DNA of 64,000 nt from Pogostemon cablin (lineage: Eukaryota > Streptophyta > Magnoliopsida > Lamiales > Lamiaceae): the NCBI GenBank assembly GCA_023678885.1, contig CM042955.1, forward strand, positions 20,161,835 to 20,225,834, read 5' to 3'. The translations under genes and the position numbers were made by a program. How positions within the stretch are numbered: the first letter of the stretch is position 1; each line of letters starts with the position of its first letter. The notes under the pieces were generated by a model, which saw nothing but the letters and a program-made list of their open reading frames with translations, had not been told where the DNA came from and did not search any database. Below, in pieces: positions 1-10,604 of this stretch.

Positions 1-1169
1 CCATCCATAAATGAAAGGACCTCATGCCCCGTTGTTGCATCTATCATGAGCTCAGCAATCAGCAGTGGAAAGTCATCTTTCGGACACGCCATGTTCAAAT
101 CCCGAAAATCAACACATACTCTGATTTGCCCATTTTTCTTTCTCACTGGCACGATGTTAGAAATCCATGTAGGATACTTGACTTCTCTGATCTTGCCTGC
201 TTCAAGAAGCTTATTAACTTCATCTTCAATTAATGGAATTAACTCTGGTCGAAATCGACGCTGCATTTGCTTAATTGGCCGAGTTCCCTTTTTGATGGAC
301 AAATGATGTACTGCGATCTTTGGATCCAAGCCTGGCATTTCTTTATGCGACCATGCAAAGACATCCCAAAATTCTCGTAAAAGGCTGATATATTGTTCTT
401 CTTCCTCATTACTTAGCAGGGCACTTATGTAAGTAGGACGTGAGTCGCCTTCGTCACATAAGTTGATTTCTTTCAACTCATCAACAGTGGCTTTCACACC
501 CTCCTCAAATTGCGGAGGGGCATCCTCGGCATCCACTTCCTCCACTTGAGAATCCTCAAGAGCAGTGATATGGTTGGTGGAAGCTACACTTTCTTTATCA
601 TCATCATTGTCTTCTTTAGTAAAGACAATTGTCTGCATCTTAGCCTTCAACTCTCTTCCACATGAGACTGTCAAGATATTTCGCCTCTTCATACGAGAAG
701 GAATTCGACTTCGGAGTTTTGGGAAGCTAGGAGACTTGAAATTATTTTTCTTCCCAATCTTGTTCCTTTCACACGGTCCGAGCCTTTCGAAAACACTTCC
801 AAGCCTTTCGAAGACAGAACTCCTCTTGATTTTCCTTCCACTTTCATCAAAAATGTCTTCTGTGGACGAAACTTCTCCTTCTGTGATATAATTTGTGTTT
901 GCTCTTCTGATTGCTATGCGGACTGGCTTTTGAGGGACATATCCCAAACCTGGCTTAACATTCTTGACAGTGTGGCCACTATTTTTCAACGTTTTCCGAG
1001 TGGCATTGAGCCCATGTTCAGATGAGACGACAGTCTCTTGAGGCAACTTGCTCATCATCGGTTTCTCATTTGGTTCATACCCAGCCTTCTTGAGGAGTTT
1101 GAAAGCTTGCGGGACATATGACTTAGATATTTATGTTTCAAATACTTCACCATGCTCGGTTTTTGCTCC
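1..1169 (-). pseudogene. Ty3/gypsy pol: linker and N-terminal reverse transcriptase (partial)
   Basis: This continues the frame of the gag/protease segment beyond a TAA at 1170; a second TAA lies near 1135. After a low-complexity acidic linker, the minus strand at about 360-1 reads as the N-terminal part of a gypsy reverse transcriptase. It has FAWSHKEMPGLDP, the proline-rich RRFRPE segment, VPVRKKNGQIRVCVDFRDLN and the following ACPKDDFPLL, close to the usual plant wording. The catalytic YxDD block would lie beyond base 1 and is not seen. Two stops in a short stretch make this a dead copy. Confidence 0.85.
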
Positions 1170-2549
1170 TTAAATAGGACGTACGAATCCTTTGAGTGGT
1201 GGAGAAGAAGTCTTACCTTCATCAATTTTTGTTAAAGGCAATGTCAATTCTTCCAGGGCCTCAATCTCTTTGCCTTTGTTCTTTTTTAGAGTGGTGGATG
1301 ATGTGCTACCTTCCTCCTTTATTTGTTTACTGCCCCCATTATCTTGTGCTGGGGCTTCTTCTCGGTTCACTTCCTTTGTATTCTTGAAGAAGTATTTAGC
1401 ATCAGCAAAGTAAGATTCAGCTTCAGTAAACGGCTTATCATCGCCGAATACCCTTTTCACACTGTTGCCTTCACTATACTTGAAACACTGGTGTAATGTA
1501 GAAGGGACCACCCCATTCTCGTGCAGCCATGGGCGCCCCAAAAGCATGTTGTATGAAGTTTTTGCATCTATGACATGGAAGAGCACCGTTGATCTCATCT
1601 CATCAATCATCAAATCAAGAACAATCGTGCCGAGAGTCCTTTGCCCTTCATGATTGAACCCTTGGATCATCAATCGGCTATGATTGAGTTCATCCACCGG
1701 TATCTCTAACTTCTTCAACATCCTTAAAGACAGGATGTTTACTGCTGAGCCTCCGTCAACAAGTATACGCTTTACTTGCAGCCCTTGCGTATAACCGGTT
1801 ACAAATAGAGGTCGGTTGTGAGGCTGTGAACCCAACAACATGTCTTCATCTGTGAAGGTCACCTTCATAGAATAAGCTTTTTCCTTGTTCTCAACTTGTT
1901 CATCTTCATTGCCCTCCTCACTCACCGCATGACAAAAGCCTTCATTATGAACTTCTTTTATGGAAGCAAAATTTGCGGCCGCTTCATCCTCCAACACAAT
2001 CTTTCCCTCCTTGGCCAACTGCATGATCTTTTCCTTGAAGATGAAGCAATCATGAATGGGATGGCCTACCAATCTATGGTACTTGCAATATTTTGGGTCA
2101 TTGGTTCGATTTGCTTCCTCTGGACGTTTCATTTCGGGGAGTTCGATGAGTTTGTCTTTCATCAGATCATCAAATATGCCAGAGACATCAGAGTTCAGAA
2201 ATGGATATTCCTTTTCTTGCATCTCATTCAGGGTCAACCTTCTTTGCCCCCATTCTTGGGTAACTTGTTTTCCTTTATATTTCTTGTCATCTCCATTCTT
2301 TCGAATCTTGACTGTAGCAGTGTTTATGGCCATTGATTCTTTATTGGAGTTTCTTGCGTAAGGCTTGCCCCCTTTCTTGGCTTCTTGTCTGTCTCTGGAC
2401 TTATAAGAATCCGACACTGGTGAGTGTTTGATTCCACTGGCTGCCATGCTCAATTCCATATCATGAGCTCTCGTAGCCAACTCCTCGAAAGTCTTTGGCT
2501 GAATCCCTTTAAGTATGTAGAGTAAATTCCACTCCATTCCTTGGATGCA
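1170..2549 (-). pseudogene. Ty3/gypsy Gag C-terminus and retropepsin-like protease
   Basis: An open minus-strand frame gives the rear of Gag (CIQGMEWNLLYIL, then ELATRAHDMELS), a CxxH-type segment around KYCKYHRLVGHPIHDCFIF, and a retropepsin-like domain with the active-site stretch VDGGSAVNIL and the later LLGRPWLHENGVV. The start of this reading frame, up to about 2615, is not genuine: its first 22 residues come from the solo LTR inserted at 2550, and true Gag homology begins at CIQGMEW. The frame ends in a TAA before the reverse transcriptase. It is part of the same broken gene as the pieces at 4529-5543 and 1-1169. Confidence 0.88.
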
Positions 2550-4528
2550 TGTTGAGAGTGGAATTTCACGTATTTTTGGTCTCATATTACACCGTTTTTG
2601 ATAGAATGTGGCCATGATTTTGTATAGAATGACATGGTTTTCATATCTTGCATAATTAAGATGCTACTAAGGTGTTTTGTTGAGTTTTGAAGGGTAAAAC
2701 ATGATCAAAAGTTCAAAGTTGGAATGAGGAGTGAAAGTGAGAAGGAATGCTGAAAAATACAGTCCACGTTGCACAAATTTCTGTATTCTTATAGACGTCC
2801 AAATTGATCATGTGAAATATGGTTTGAAAGCCACAGAAGAGAGGGTCATTTTGGCATAAAGAACACCTCAATTGGATTTGAAACGAGAAAGTTATGATCA
2901 AAGTGCTAACATCGTGCACGCTGTACCGAGGAGCCACTTCGCATGACTTTTTACATATTCAAATGTTGGAGTTTCTAAGAGTTATTTATATGGATAGAAA
3001 TCCAAGGAAAAGAGGAACGCGTGAGCACAAAAATCATCCAAATTGGAGTCCGTATGAAGAAGTTATGCTCAAAACGGTGAGATCGCGCAGTGCAGTTTCT
3101 GCAGCTCGGCGGGTAGCTCGCGGCGAGCGGCCCTTCCACGTGGCCAAAAGCTGCCGAGCTGGGGTCCCTCAGAGGCCACACGACGGCCCCATTCCAACCA
3201 TATGCTGCTCGGCTGGTTTGGGGGCCGCTCGGCCATGAGCTCGGCTCGAGCAAGGTGCCGAGCAGCCCAAAATCGAGCCCAGACGGGGCCTGTTCGATGC
3301 AGCAGTGTATATATACCCTCAAATCGCGATTGTGAAGCAGTTTCGATCGCGAAAAAGCCCTACATCAGTCCTAGAAATAATTAGGGAGATCGAGACCCAA
3401 ATTGGAGAGAACCCATCCATAATCCATCATCAATTCACACCTCCAACACCTCCATATCAGATTTACAACCTGATTTCATCCTCCATCTAATTCCACAAGG
3501 GTTTCAAGTGCTAATTAAGGGAAAATCAAGCAATTGAAGAGACGGAGAAGGAACGTGAGATTGCTCATACACTAGGGTTTCACAATTCCTATCTATTCCT
3601 TTCTATTACTTTGATTATTGTTATGAATTGCTTAGCCATGAGGATTGCTTGTAATCTCATGGGCTAATTTTATATACAGTTCTAGGGTTTGATGGATTGA
3701 TTTGATTGATTTGGGGATTTAGACCAAAGATTGGGATTTTATGCAGTTGAGCTTTTGATTTTACTTATTTTATTAAGACATGTTAATCTGCTTCGTAACG
3801 TCTTCATAATATATTCATGACATCCGCTATAATGCTTGGATTATTGTGTTAGCTTGTGTGCGTTCATGATTGGTATTGTCTATCTGTTAGGGATTAGAGT
3901 TGCTCCGCTATAAGCACTTTAATTTCATGAACTGGTATGTCAAATGCTTGATTAGTTTAGTGGAACAATGCAATTAGACAATCAAGTAGGAAGTGAATAG
4001 AACCTTGTAGTAATTCCAGAAAATATCTTGTTAGTCGGGCTTACCATCCGGAGGTATTGTTGCTTGCTTTGATTAGTATCTAGGAATAAGGCTTGGTAAT
4101 ATTTACGTACCTTAGGATTTAAACCAGAGTATACTGTTAGCTTAGAATCGAATCATATTCGGTGGGATAACAGGGATATGTGGTGTATTTTCAGTGAAAC
4201 TGCATGAATGAACAATCGTAAGTTTAATAACCCAAATTAATTGGTCTCTACCTGATACCTTAGAACTGTTCGTTATCTCTTGATTAGAAACTTGCTTTTA
4301 TTTTATTTTATTGCTTTTAATTATTCTGCAATTTATTATTTAAGTATTTTAGTTAATTCGCAACAAAATATTGAAAATCGGTTACCTTATTCTGATTAAG
4401 CTAGTATAATTAGGAAATAAATAGTTAGTTGTCCCTTGGGTTCGATAATTTAACTTGGTCACTTACCGCTACAATTGATATCCTTCATACTTGGGGATTA
4501 AATTATAGTGCGCAGAAAAAGCCTATCA
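2550..4528 (+). repeat. Solo LTR of a retrotransposon (about 2 kb) inserted in gypsy gag
   Basis: The block starts TGTTGAGAGTGG and ends GCCTATCA, so it has TG...CA ends, and it is bracketed by the direct repeat ATGCA (2545-2549 and 4529-4533), the 5-bp duplication expected of LTR integration. It splits a Gag frame that reads on smoothly once the block and one ATGCA are removed. There is no internal coding region, primer site or second LTR, so it is a solo LTR left by LTR-LTR recombination. A TATA-like GTATATATACC at 3305-3315 suggests plus-strand orientation. A GC-rich pocket (about 3060-3290) stands out from the AT-rich remainder. Small open frames inside look accidental. The family is not recognised. 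Confidence 0.85.
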
Positions 4529-5543
4529 ATGCACATTTCGATAGCAGACTCTCCGGATAATCGGTCTTTGCAATTTAAACTCAAGTTTTGCCATCGATTG
4601 ATATAATCAATCACAGGCTCGTCCTTCAATTGGCGAGTATTAGTTAGCTCAGTCATGCTAACGGTTCTCCTCGTGCTGTAGAAACGATTGAGGAATTCAT
4701 ATTCCATTTGTGCCCAACTATCGATGGACTCAGGCTGCAAGTCGATATACCAATCAAAGGCATTTCCTTTGAGAGAGCGGACGAATTGCCTCACCATATA
4801 GTCTTCATAAGTACCAGCATCATTGCACGTCTCAATGAAATGTGCCACATGATGTCTGGGGTTTCCTTTGCCATCAAATTGCTGGAATTTAGGAGGCTGA
4901 TAACCAGGTGTCAACCTTAAGTTATTCACTCTTTTTGTGTAAGGCTTAACATAAGTGACGGTAGGCTTGGCATTCTCTTCAAACCTTTCTTTTATTGTTC
5001 CAAGTATAATATCTTTGAGTTGCTCCACTTGGAGCATTCCATCAGCCGAAAGTTGCACTCCTCTTTCAGTTTCCTCTTTTTCAGTAGTTTGGCGTTTTGT
5101 GAACTCTTCCACCTCACTCTCGTCCACAACTCCTTTTTCGTTTGCACGGCTAGTCTCCGCAATGTCTCTTTTTTCCATCAATTGGGAGATCTTGGTGTCT
5201 TGAGCTTCTATATGTTTCGTGAGCCCTTCGATGAAGCTTTCATCATATTTGTTAATTGCTCCTCAATAGTTGTAGTGCCGGCCATCATTACCGGGACTGC
5301 AATTGAGTCCGATGAAGAGCTTGAGGATGAACGAGGGTGTGAGCATGCAGAGTCTTCATCACTATCCTCTTTCCTGGGTAGCTGTTTTCTTGAAGCCATT
5401 TCAACCGAAAAGTTAGAGCCGGAGGAGGCCTCTGACTGAGCTTTCATTGACATACTCCTTGTAACAACAGCAACTTGTTCACTCAACGAGGCGGAGAGCT
5501 TGGAGGCAGAAGTCCTTCCTACTGTGATCTTGACAGGAGTCAT
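4529..5543 (-). pseudogene. Ty3/gypsy Gag N-terminus (frameshifted)
   Basis: The minus strand from an ATG at 5543 gives a serine-rich N-terminus. It loses frame near 5233-5240, where one base appears to be missing after an ATGATGAAAGC stretch, and continues in the next frame with FIEGLTKHIEAQDTKI. It then gives a typical retrotransposon Gag core: FDGKGNPRHHVAHFIETCND, VRQFVRSLKGNAFDWY, EFLNRFYSTRRTVSM, VIDYINRWQNLSL. The frame runs into the solo-LTR junction at 4528. Gag would form the virus-like particle in an intact element; this copy is broken by the frameshift and the insertion. Confidence 0.87.
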
Positions 5544-5584
5544 GTTGTATCTTTGTAGGGAGAAGAGATGAGAGGTAGAGATCG

Positions 5585-5606
5585 TCCCACTGGGCGTGCC
5601 AAAATT
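5585..5606 (-). promoter_or_regulatory. Primer-binding-site region next to the gypsy LTR
   Basis: Directly inside the LTR the minus strand reads AATTTTGGCACGCCCAGTGG, wording often seen at this place in plant Tat-type elements. I cannot assign the priming tRNA with confidence. Confidence 0.5.
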
Positions 5607-6441
5607 TGTAACAACAAATTTTGTATTTATAATAAAATAAATACAAGTTAATTACAATAATAATCCAGAAGGATTAAACTTGATAATTAAGGAAGCGATC
5701 TCTATCAATCCTCTGATTCTTCTCTCGAACCAACGTGGACTTTGACTTTGACTGGTTGTGTTGACAGCACTGACTGTGTTGACTGCGCTGACTTTGACTT
5801 TGTTGACTGGAGTGTACGCTGACTGTGTTGACAGTGTGTGTGGAGCCAGATCTTCAATTGAAGCTTGTCCGAGCTCGAATTTGGGACTTTGTAACGTTTA
5901 TCCAGAGGCGTCGAGCCTTTGTTTGGATTAAACGTATTTGATGTGAAAACGCTCGATCTGGGGGGGCTCAGCACCTTAATCCCGGGTCGTTTGCCGTTCT
6001 TGACTTGAAGATGCTTGAAGATCTCAATGGAGCACTGCTCGTGTTCTTGATCTCTTCAGAGCGTTTATGTCTTCAAGTATTTGAGTGTGTGTGAGTGAAG
6101 GGAGGAGACCCCTTTATATAGGTGAGAGGTGAAGACCCCCTCATAAATGCCTTGCATTCTGATTGGTCCACTCTATTTGGGCCACATCCTGCGGGCTTGG
6201 GCCTCCACTTGTTTGGGCTGCAATCAGGCCTATTTTATTTGGGCCTGATTTAATTTGTCTGGTCTTGTTTGACTTAAGTCAGGCCTCATTTAATTTAAGC
6301 ACCATTTAATTTGTTGGGCTCAAATTATTTATTAATTTACTTTATGAATTAATTTATTTAAATTCCAAAATAAATTAACATTTAATAAATAAAAATCCGC
6401 GTGTCGCCATTTAATTGGACCGTAAATTTTAACTGCTTACA
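5607..6441 (-). repeat. 5' LTR of the Tat-like gypsy element
   Basis: An 835-bp LTR with inverted ends: on the plus strand it starts TGTAACAACAAATTTTG and ends AACTGCTTACA. It contains a GACTTTGAC-rich low-complexity tract near 5730-5830 and a pocket near 6110-6250 rich in GGGCCT/GGCCTG words. A second LTR with the same first 40 bases and the same low-complexity tract begins at 62620. A short minus-strand open frame at 5705-5974 lies wholly inside the LTR and is not taken as a gene. Confidence 0.82.
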
Positions 6442-8689
6442 GATACAAAAATATAAAGAAAAACTACCTAATATAACCTAAATTTTAAATAAGGAGTATT
6501 ATAACCTAACTTCTCCGATCAACATAAAGTTGGTCTCTTGTGTCTCCGAATACACAAAATATATAAGAGTAAAACATTTTGTTTAAATGGATATATACTT
6601 CAATTAATAAGAGTATAATTTTTTCATTGAAAATATATGCTGAAATATGAATTATATAAATATTTAATTAAAAATTTTCTTAGAAAATTAAGGATATAAG
6701 TACTTATACAAAAGATATATATACTAACACTTTAATATTAAAGGGTACAAATTAAAAAAAAAAAAAAAAAAAAGGTGGATTCTGCAGGGTGTCCGGTTGG
6801 GCGGCCCGCAAGCTTTTGCCATCAACATAAGCAAACACTCATTCGACACAATGAATAGGTTCCCTGAAGTAGTCCTAGGTGCTTTTATTTCATATACGTA
6901 TAAATAATTTAAAGTTTAAAAATAATTGTTGAATTTGAATTAAAAGTGATTGTGTTATTTGAGTATTTGTTAATTTAATAAATCAAAGTAACAAAGGAGT
7001 ATTTTAAATTAAAACCGGAACATGTAAATTAAAAGATGGTATGACGAAACCAATATGTGGTATCTCAGAATCAAATTATGTTTGCATTAACGGAATTAAT
7101 AATAATAGTATCAAGTATAAACATGACGAGTAGCTCATTCATAATCAATAATTAGATTTATATAATGTTCCAGAAACTAAGTTAAAAGAGTTTGATTAAT
7201 GATGAAATAACAAACACAACATCAATCGAAAATTTTGTCGTTGAAGTGCTGGAGAGAAGCCATGAAATGTTGAAGTGCTCCATGAATTTAAATTTGAATT
7301 AAAAGTGATTGTGTTATTCTGCATCTATGGTTGCTACGATTCCTGGTTGGCGTGATCGTAGCTTAATTATTATAACTCAGGAAATAAAATAGGAGAGGAG
7401 ACATGTTTTGTGTTAACTGAGGTGATGGATGGTCTCATTTGCGATTAGTAATAACTTTTGGTTCAAATAATTTTAGTCTAACAGGAAAGGCTTTCAAATC
7501 GCTTTATTATGCTACACAATATACGACACTTATGATTTATATATAAAAAAAAAATTCTCCACATAATAGAAATGTTTATAGGTCTCATATTTTAATTGTA
7601 TAACTGATGTGTGTGGATCTTATACGTCTAAAAGGGAACATGGATACATTAAAAGTGGACGACCCAAAATAATAAAATAAATAAATTAAGGATGAAAATA
7701 ATGTTTTATGTGTTACGTTTTGAAAAAGTAACACCACATTACAAGGAAAGAGATATCTAAAAATATATTTGTTGAGTTCATGCCTTTACTTAGGGCGTAA
7801 ATTTTCTCTCATAATAATCACTTATTCAACATCACCTATTTGTCACGCCAAAACGTGACACATATCCAATTTCTTAAACTTTACACTTAGATGCACTCAT
7901 CATTGTAGTCCAAGAAGAGTGGATCGCTCAAGCCCAAAATAAATTTAACGTAAAATCATTGGGCTTGACAATTTATTTGGGCCGTAATCTAAGCCCACCA
8001 AGTACATATTTAATACTGGTAAAATCCCAACATACAAAGTACATACTATTCTATCTCATGACTTTTCACAATTCAATTTTACATTTAAAAATTTGAGTAT
8101 AAATCTTCCAGCCTCCCAAAACCAATTTGCCGACAATTAAAAGACACGTTTTGCAGTGCATTAAATAAAACTCAACAAAAATAACAAAAACACAAGACAA
8201 AATCTAGGGAATAGAGCAAGTAGACTTAAAATTAATAACAGAACAAGATTTTCAATCCAACACAGCACCAATTCAAGAAGCAAACAATCAATTAGAAGTC
8301 CATTAACCAAAGCTACAATATGTTTTTAATAAAATCGAATATGATATTTACAATCCACCTACCAACAAAATTCTTCCAAAAAGTGCGAATCATCCAAAAG
8401 TGAGAATAATATTTCAGCTCAATAGTGAAATGGAAAAGGAGCAAATTATGCAGTGGAAAGTGGGAAGGTAAGGGAATGGATAAACAAAATCCTCCACGCA
8501 GAAGAAGTTCTATCACAGTATAAACAAATTTTCCAGATAAGAGAATGGATCACAGGATATTTTATCCATCTTTACCAAGTATTATCAGCATACGTATATA
8601 CCCCAATGTTATGGACTTCAAGTGCACATATGGTATGTAATAAAGCAGGAATCCAAGCCGCCAGGCCATTTCACCCTAAACTCCAACCA
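6442..8689. other. Intergenic, AT-rich, no gene seen
   Basis: No coding region is visible. It holds a run of about 21 A near 6753-6773 followed by a GC-rich pocket (6774-6825), and a dispersed direct repeat of about 30 bp around TTTGAATTAAAAGTGATTGT (near 6931 and 7290) that may mark an old duplication. Confidence 0.5.
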
Positions 8690-8776
8690 TTATTTGTCTT
8701 CCTTTTTCACAAGCTCATCCCATCTGAGTTGCCTCCACTGACAAACAACATAAGATGGCCTCTTGCGGAAGTCAGA
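8690..8776 (-). other. Possible orphan terminal exon (29 codons)
   Basis: Read on the minus strand after a TTTAG that could be a splice acceptor, 28 residues (SDFRKRPSYVVCQWRQ...KKED) lead to a TAA. The composition (W, R, Y, Q with a charged end) looks more like real protein than the surrounding DNA. I do not recognise it, and no upstream exons are visible between here and the hAT element. It could be a gene remnant, a downstream exon of an unseen transcript, or chance. Confidence 0.2.
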
Positions 8777-8784
8777 CTAAACCT

Positions 8785-8845
8785 ATGATGATCTTTAAGA
8801 ACCGGTACAACCAGTTTCTTAATCTATCCAATCGAAATAAACTAT
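8785..8845 (+). repeat. Direct repeat unit 1 (61 bp)
   Basis: Matches 10052-10112 at 60 of 61 positions; the only difference is C at 8812 against G at 10079. With the hAT element and one target duplication removed, the two units form a tandem duplication of period 66 bp. Confidence 0.85.
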
Positions 8846-8848
8846 GAC

Positions 8849-10041
8849 CATAGTTGTTAAAAGCGCAAGGCGCACCGAGGCGCAAGGACCCCTAAGTGCG
8901 CCTGAGGCGCAAGGCGCGCCCGAGGCGCGCGCCTGGGCTACATTTTGCCCAAAACTCAATTTATAATATATATACTCAAATATATCCTACTTACAATCAT
9001 ATTACCTAACTAAACTAACATAAAAATTACATAACATCACATAATGATACATAATAACTCATAATAGCATCATAACACAAAATATAAACACAAATAAATC
9101 CAAAAATTAAAATCTTCCACGCAAATAAGTAGCAAGTTAATGAACATTTCAATAGATAAGCTATTAGCAAACTAATTAGTCCTCATTCTTCATCCTCCTC
9201 AAACTAATTAGCAAAAGTTGCATTTCGTTTCATTCCTATTATTATTCACTATTTCACAGTACTTCCACGCCGGGTCTTTTGATAAATTAATTGTTGATCC
9301 ACTACCACTTTCATCCATCTCTAATTGTTACCTATGTGATGGAGTAGAGTAGTATAAATTATCAAATAGATTAAAAAAACAATCTGAAAATAATTGAAAA
9401 AGGAAAAAAAAAACAGTAGGTTAAATTATATTGGTGAAAAAAGAAGAAAAAAGTAAGTTGCTCAAAAGTCCAAACATAACAGAAAAAAGAAAGAAGTAAA
9501 CTAAATTAGAAAAAAAAAATAACATAAAGAAAATAGAAAAAAAATCTTTAAAAAAATAAGAAAAAGATAAAAAAAAAACTCACTTTCCGGCAGGTGGCAG
9601 GCTGGCAGCTGGGCGGCGGTGGCGGCGGCGGCGGCGCGGCCAGGCGGGGGCGGCAGATGGTGTGGTGGAGTGGAGGTGAAGGCAGCTGCAGCCCACCTCT
9701 CTCTTCTTTGAAAATTCTATTAAACCCTAACCCTAATTTTCAATTTATATACTCCTTATAAGTGGGCTGCCCCCCTTCTACTTATAAAAACGTTTTTGAA
9801 CTTTAAAATAGAAGTAGCAACTTCCAAAAATAAAAAAAGGGAAGAAAAAAACAGAATGTTTCAGAGGCGCGCCTAAGGCGCGCCTTTTAGATCTCTCCGA
9901 GGCGCACCGAGGCGCACCTAGGCGCGCGCCTGCGACACAAACGCCTTGGCCTGAAAAATATCGGCCAATCTAGGCGCACGGCTGTGAGCCTCCGCGCCTC
10001 AGCGCCTTAGGCGCGCCTCGGGCGCGCCTTTAACAACTATG
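8849..10041. mobile_element. Non-autonomous hAT element (1.2 kb)
   Basis: The ends are inverted repeats (CATAGTTGTTAAAAGCGC on the left, GCGCCTTTAACAACTATG on the right) flanked by a perfect 8-bp duplication ACTATGAC (8841-8848 and 10042-10049). An 8-bp duplication is the signature of the hAT superfamily. The first and last 150 bp or so are packed with GGCGC/GCGCC words in both orientations, typical of subterminal transposase-binding repeats. The middle is AT-rich apart from a GGC/GGCGG tract near 9590-9680. There is no transposase frame, so it would need an enzyme in trans. Confidence 0.9.
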
Positions 10042-10051
10042 ACTATGACCC

Positions 10052-10112
10052 ATGATGATCTTTAAGAACCGGTACAACGAGTTTCTTAATCTATCCAATC
10101 GAAATAAACTAT
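10052..10112 (+). repeat. Direct repeat unit 2 (61 bp)
   Basis: Second copy of the unit at 8785-8845. The hAT element landed between the two copies. Confidence 0.85.
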
Positions 10113-10604
10113 CTCCTACTGAGTCTAAGTAATATTGCACAGACAATAACAAGATCCATAGAAGAATAAACAAGAGACTTTGTCAAATACTATGTAAACA
10201 TAACACATACAGTCTAGACTAAAGATATCAAATAGACCATACACACAGAAACTGATGTATAATTCTTCATGGAACCATTCAATACTTTAGATTCATCCTT
10301 ATTTTAAGGGTACAAAATGCTATAACTTCATGATTAGGTTGGCTCCATAAAACACAAGTCAGAGGGAGTTATGTCAATCCTATATGTAGACATATTAAAC
10401 ACTTATCAAAACTGTCCTCATATCTAAGTGACAAATCTTCAGTCAATTTACAGAAATCAAGTGTATAAATTTAAGCATGCATTAGCAATAGTTGATGCAT
10501 AAAAGGAGTTATAAAGAAATACATCAACCAAGGATTTCCCATTCATCAACGCAGAAGGAAACAGTAGAAGAGATAATTGACGGGCGGGTAGGTAAACATA
10601 CCAT

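Larger units (their letters stand above)
1..6441 (-). mobile_element. Ty3/gypsy LTR retrotransposon (Tat-like), 5' half only, decayed
   Basis: Read on the minus strand, this is a retroelement running LTR (5607-6441), gag, aspartic protease and the start of reverse transcriptase, which leaves the window at base 1. The gag and protease wording (GRPWLHENGVVPS, ELATRAHDMELS) is what I know from the Tat/Ogre branch of plant Ty3/gypsy elements. The body is interrupted at 2550-4528 by a solo LTR and carries several stops and a frameshift, so it cannot be active. The bases outside the LTR (GATAC at 6442-6446) would be the target duplication, but the other end is not in the window. The clade is inferred; the superfamily is clear. 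Confidence 0.88.

Noticed and set aside
2894..3490. Overlapping open frames on both strands in the first solo LTR
   Set aside because: They sit in the GC-rich pocket and leader-like part of an LTR, with no protein-like features.
8453..8788. Plus-strand open frame of 111 codons
   Set aside because: No recognisable domain, no splice or promoter context, and it overlaps the more protein-like minus-strand reading at 8690-8776.
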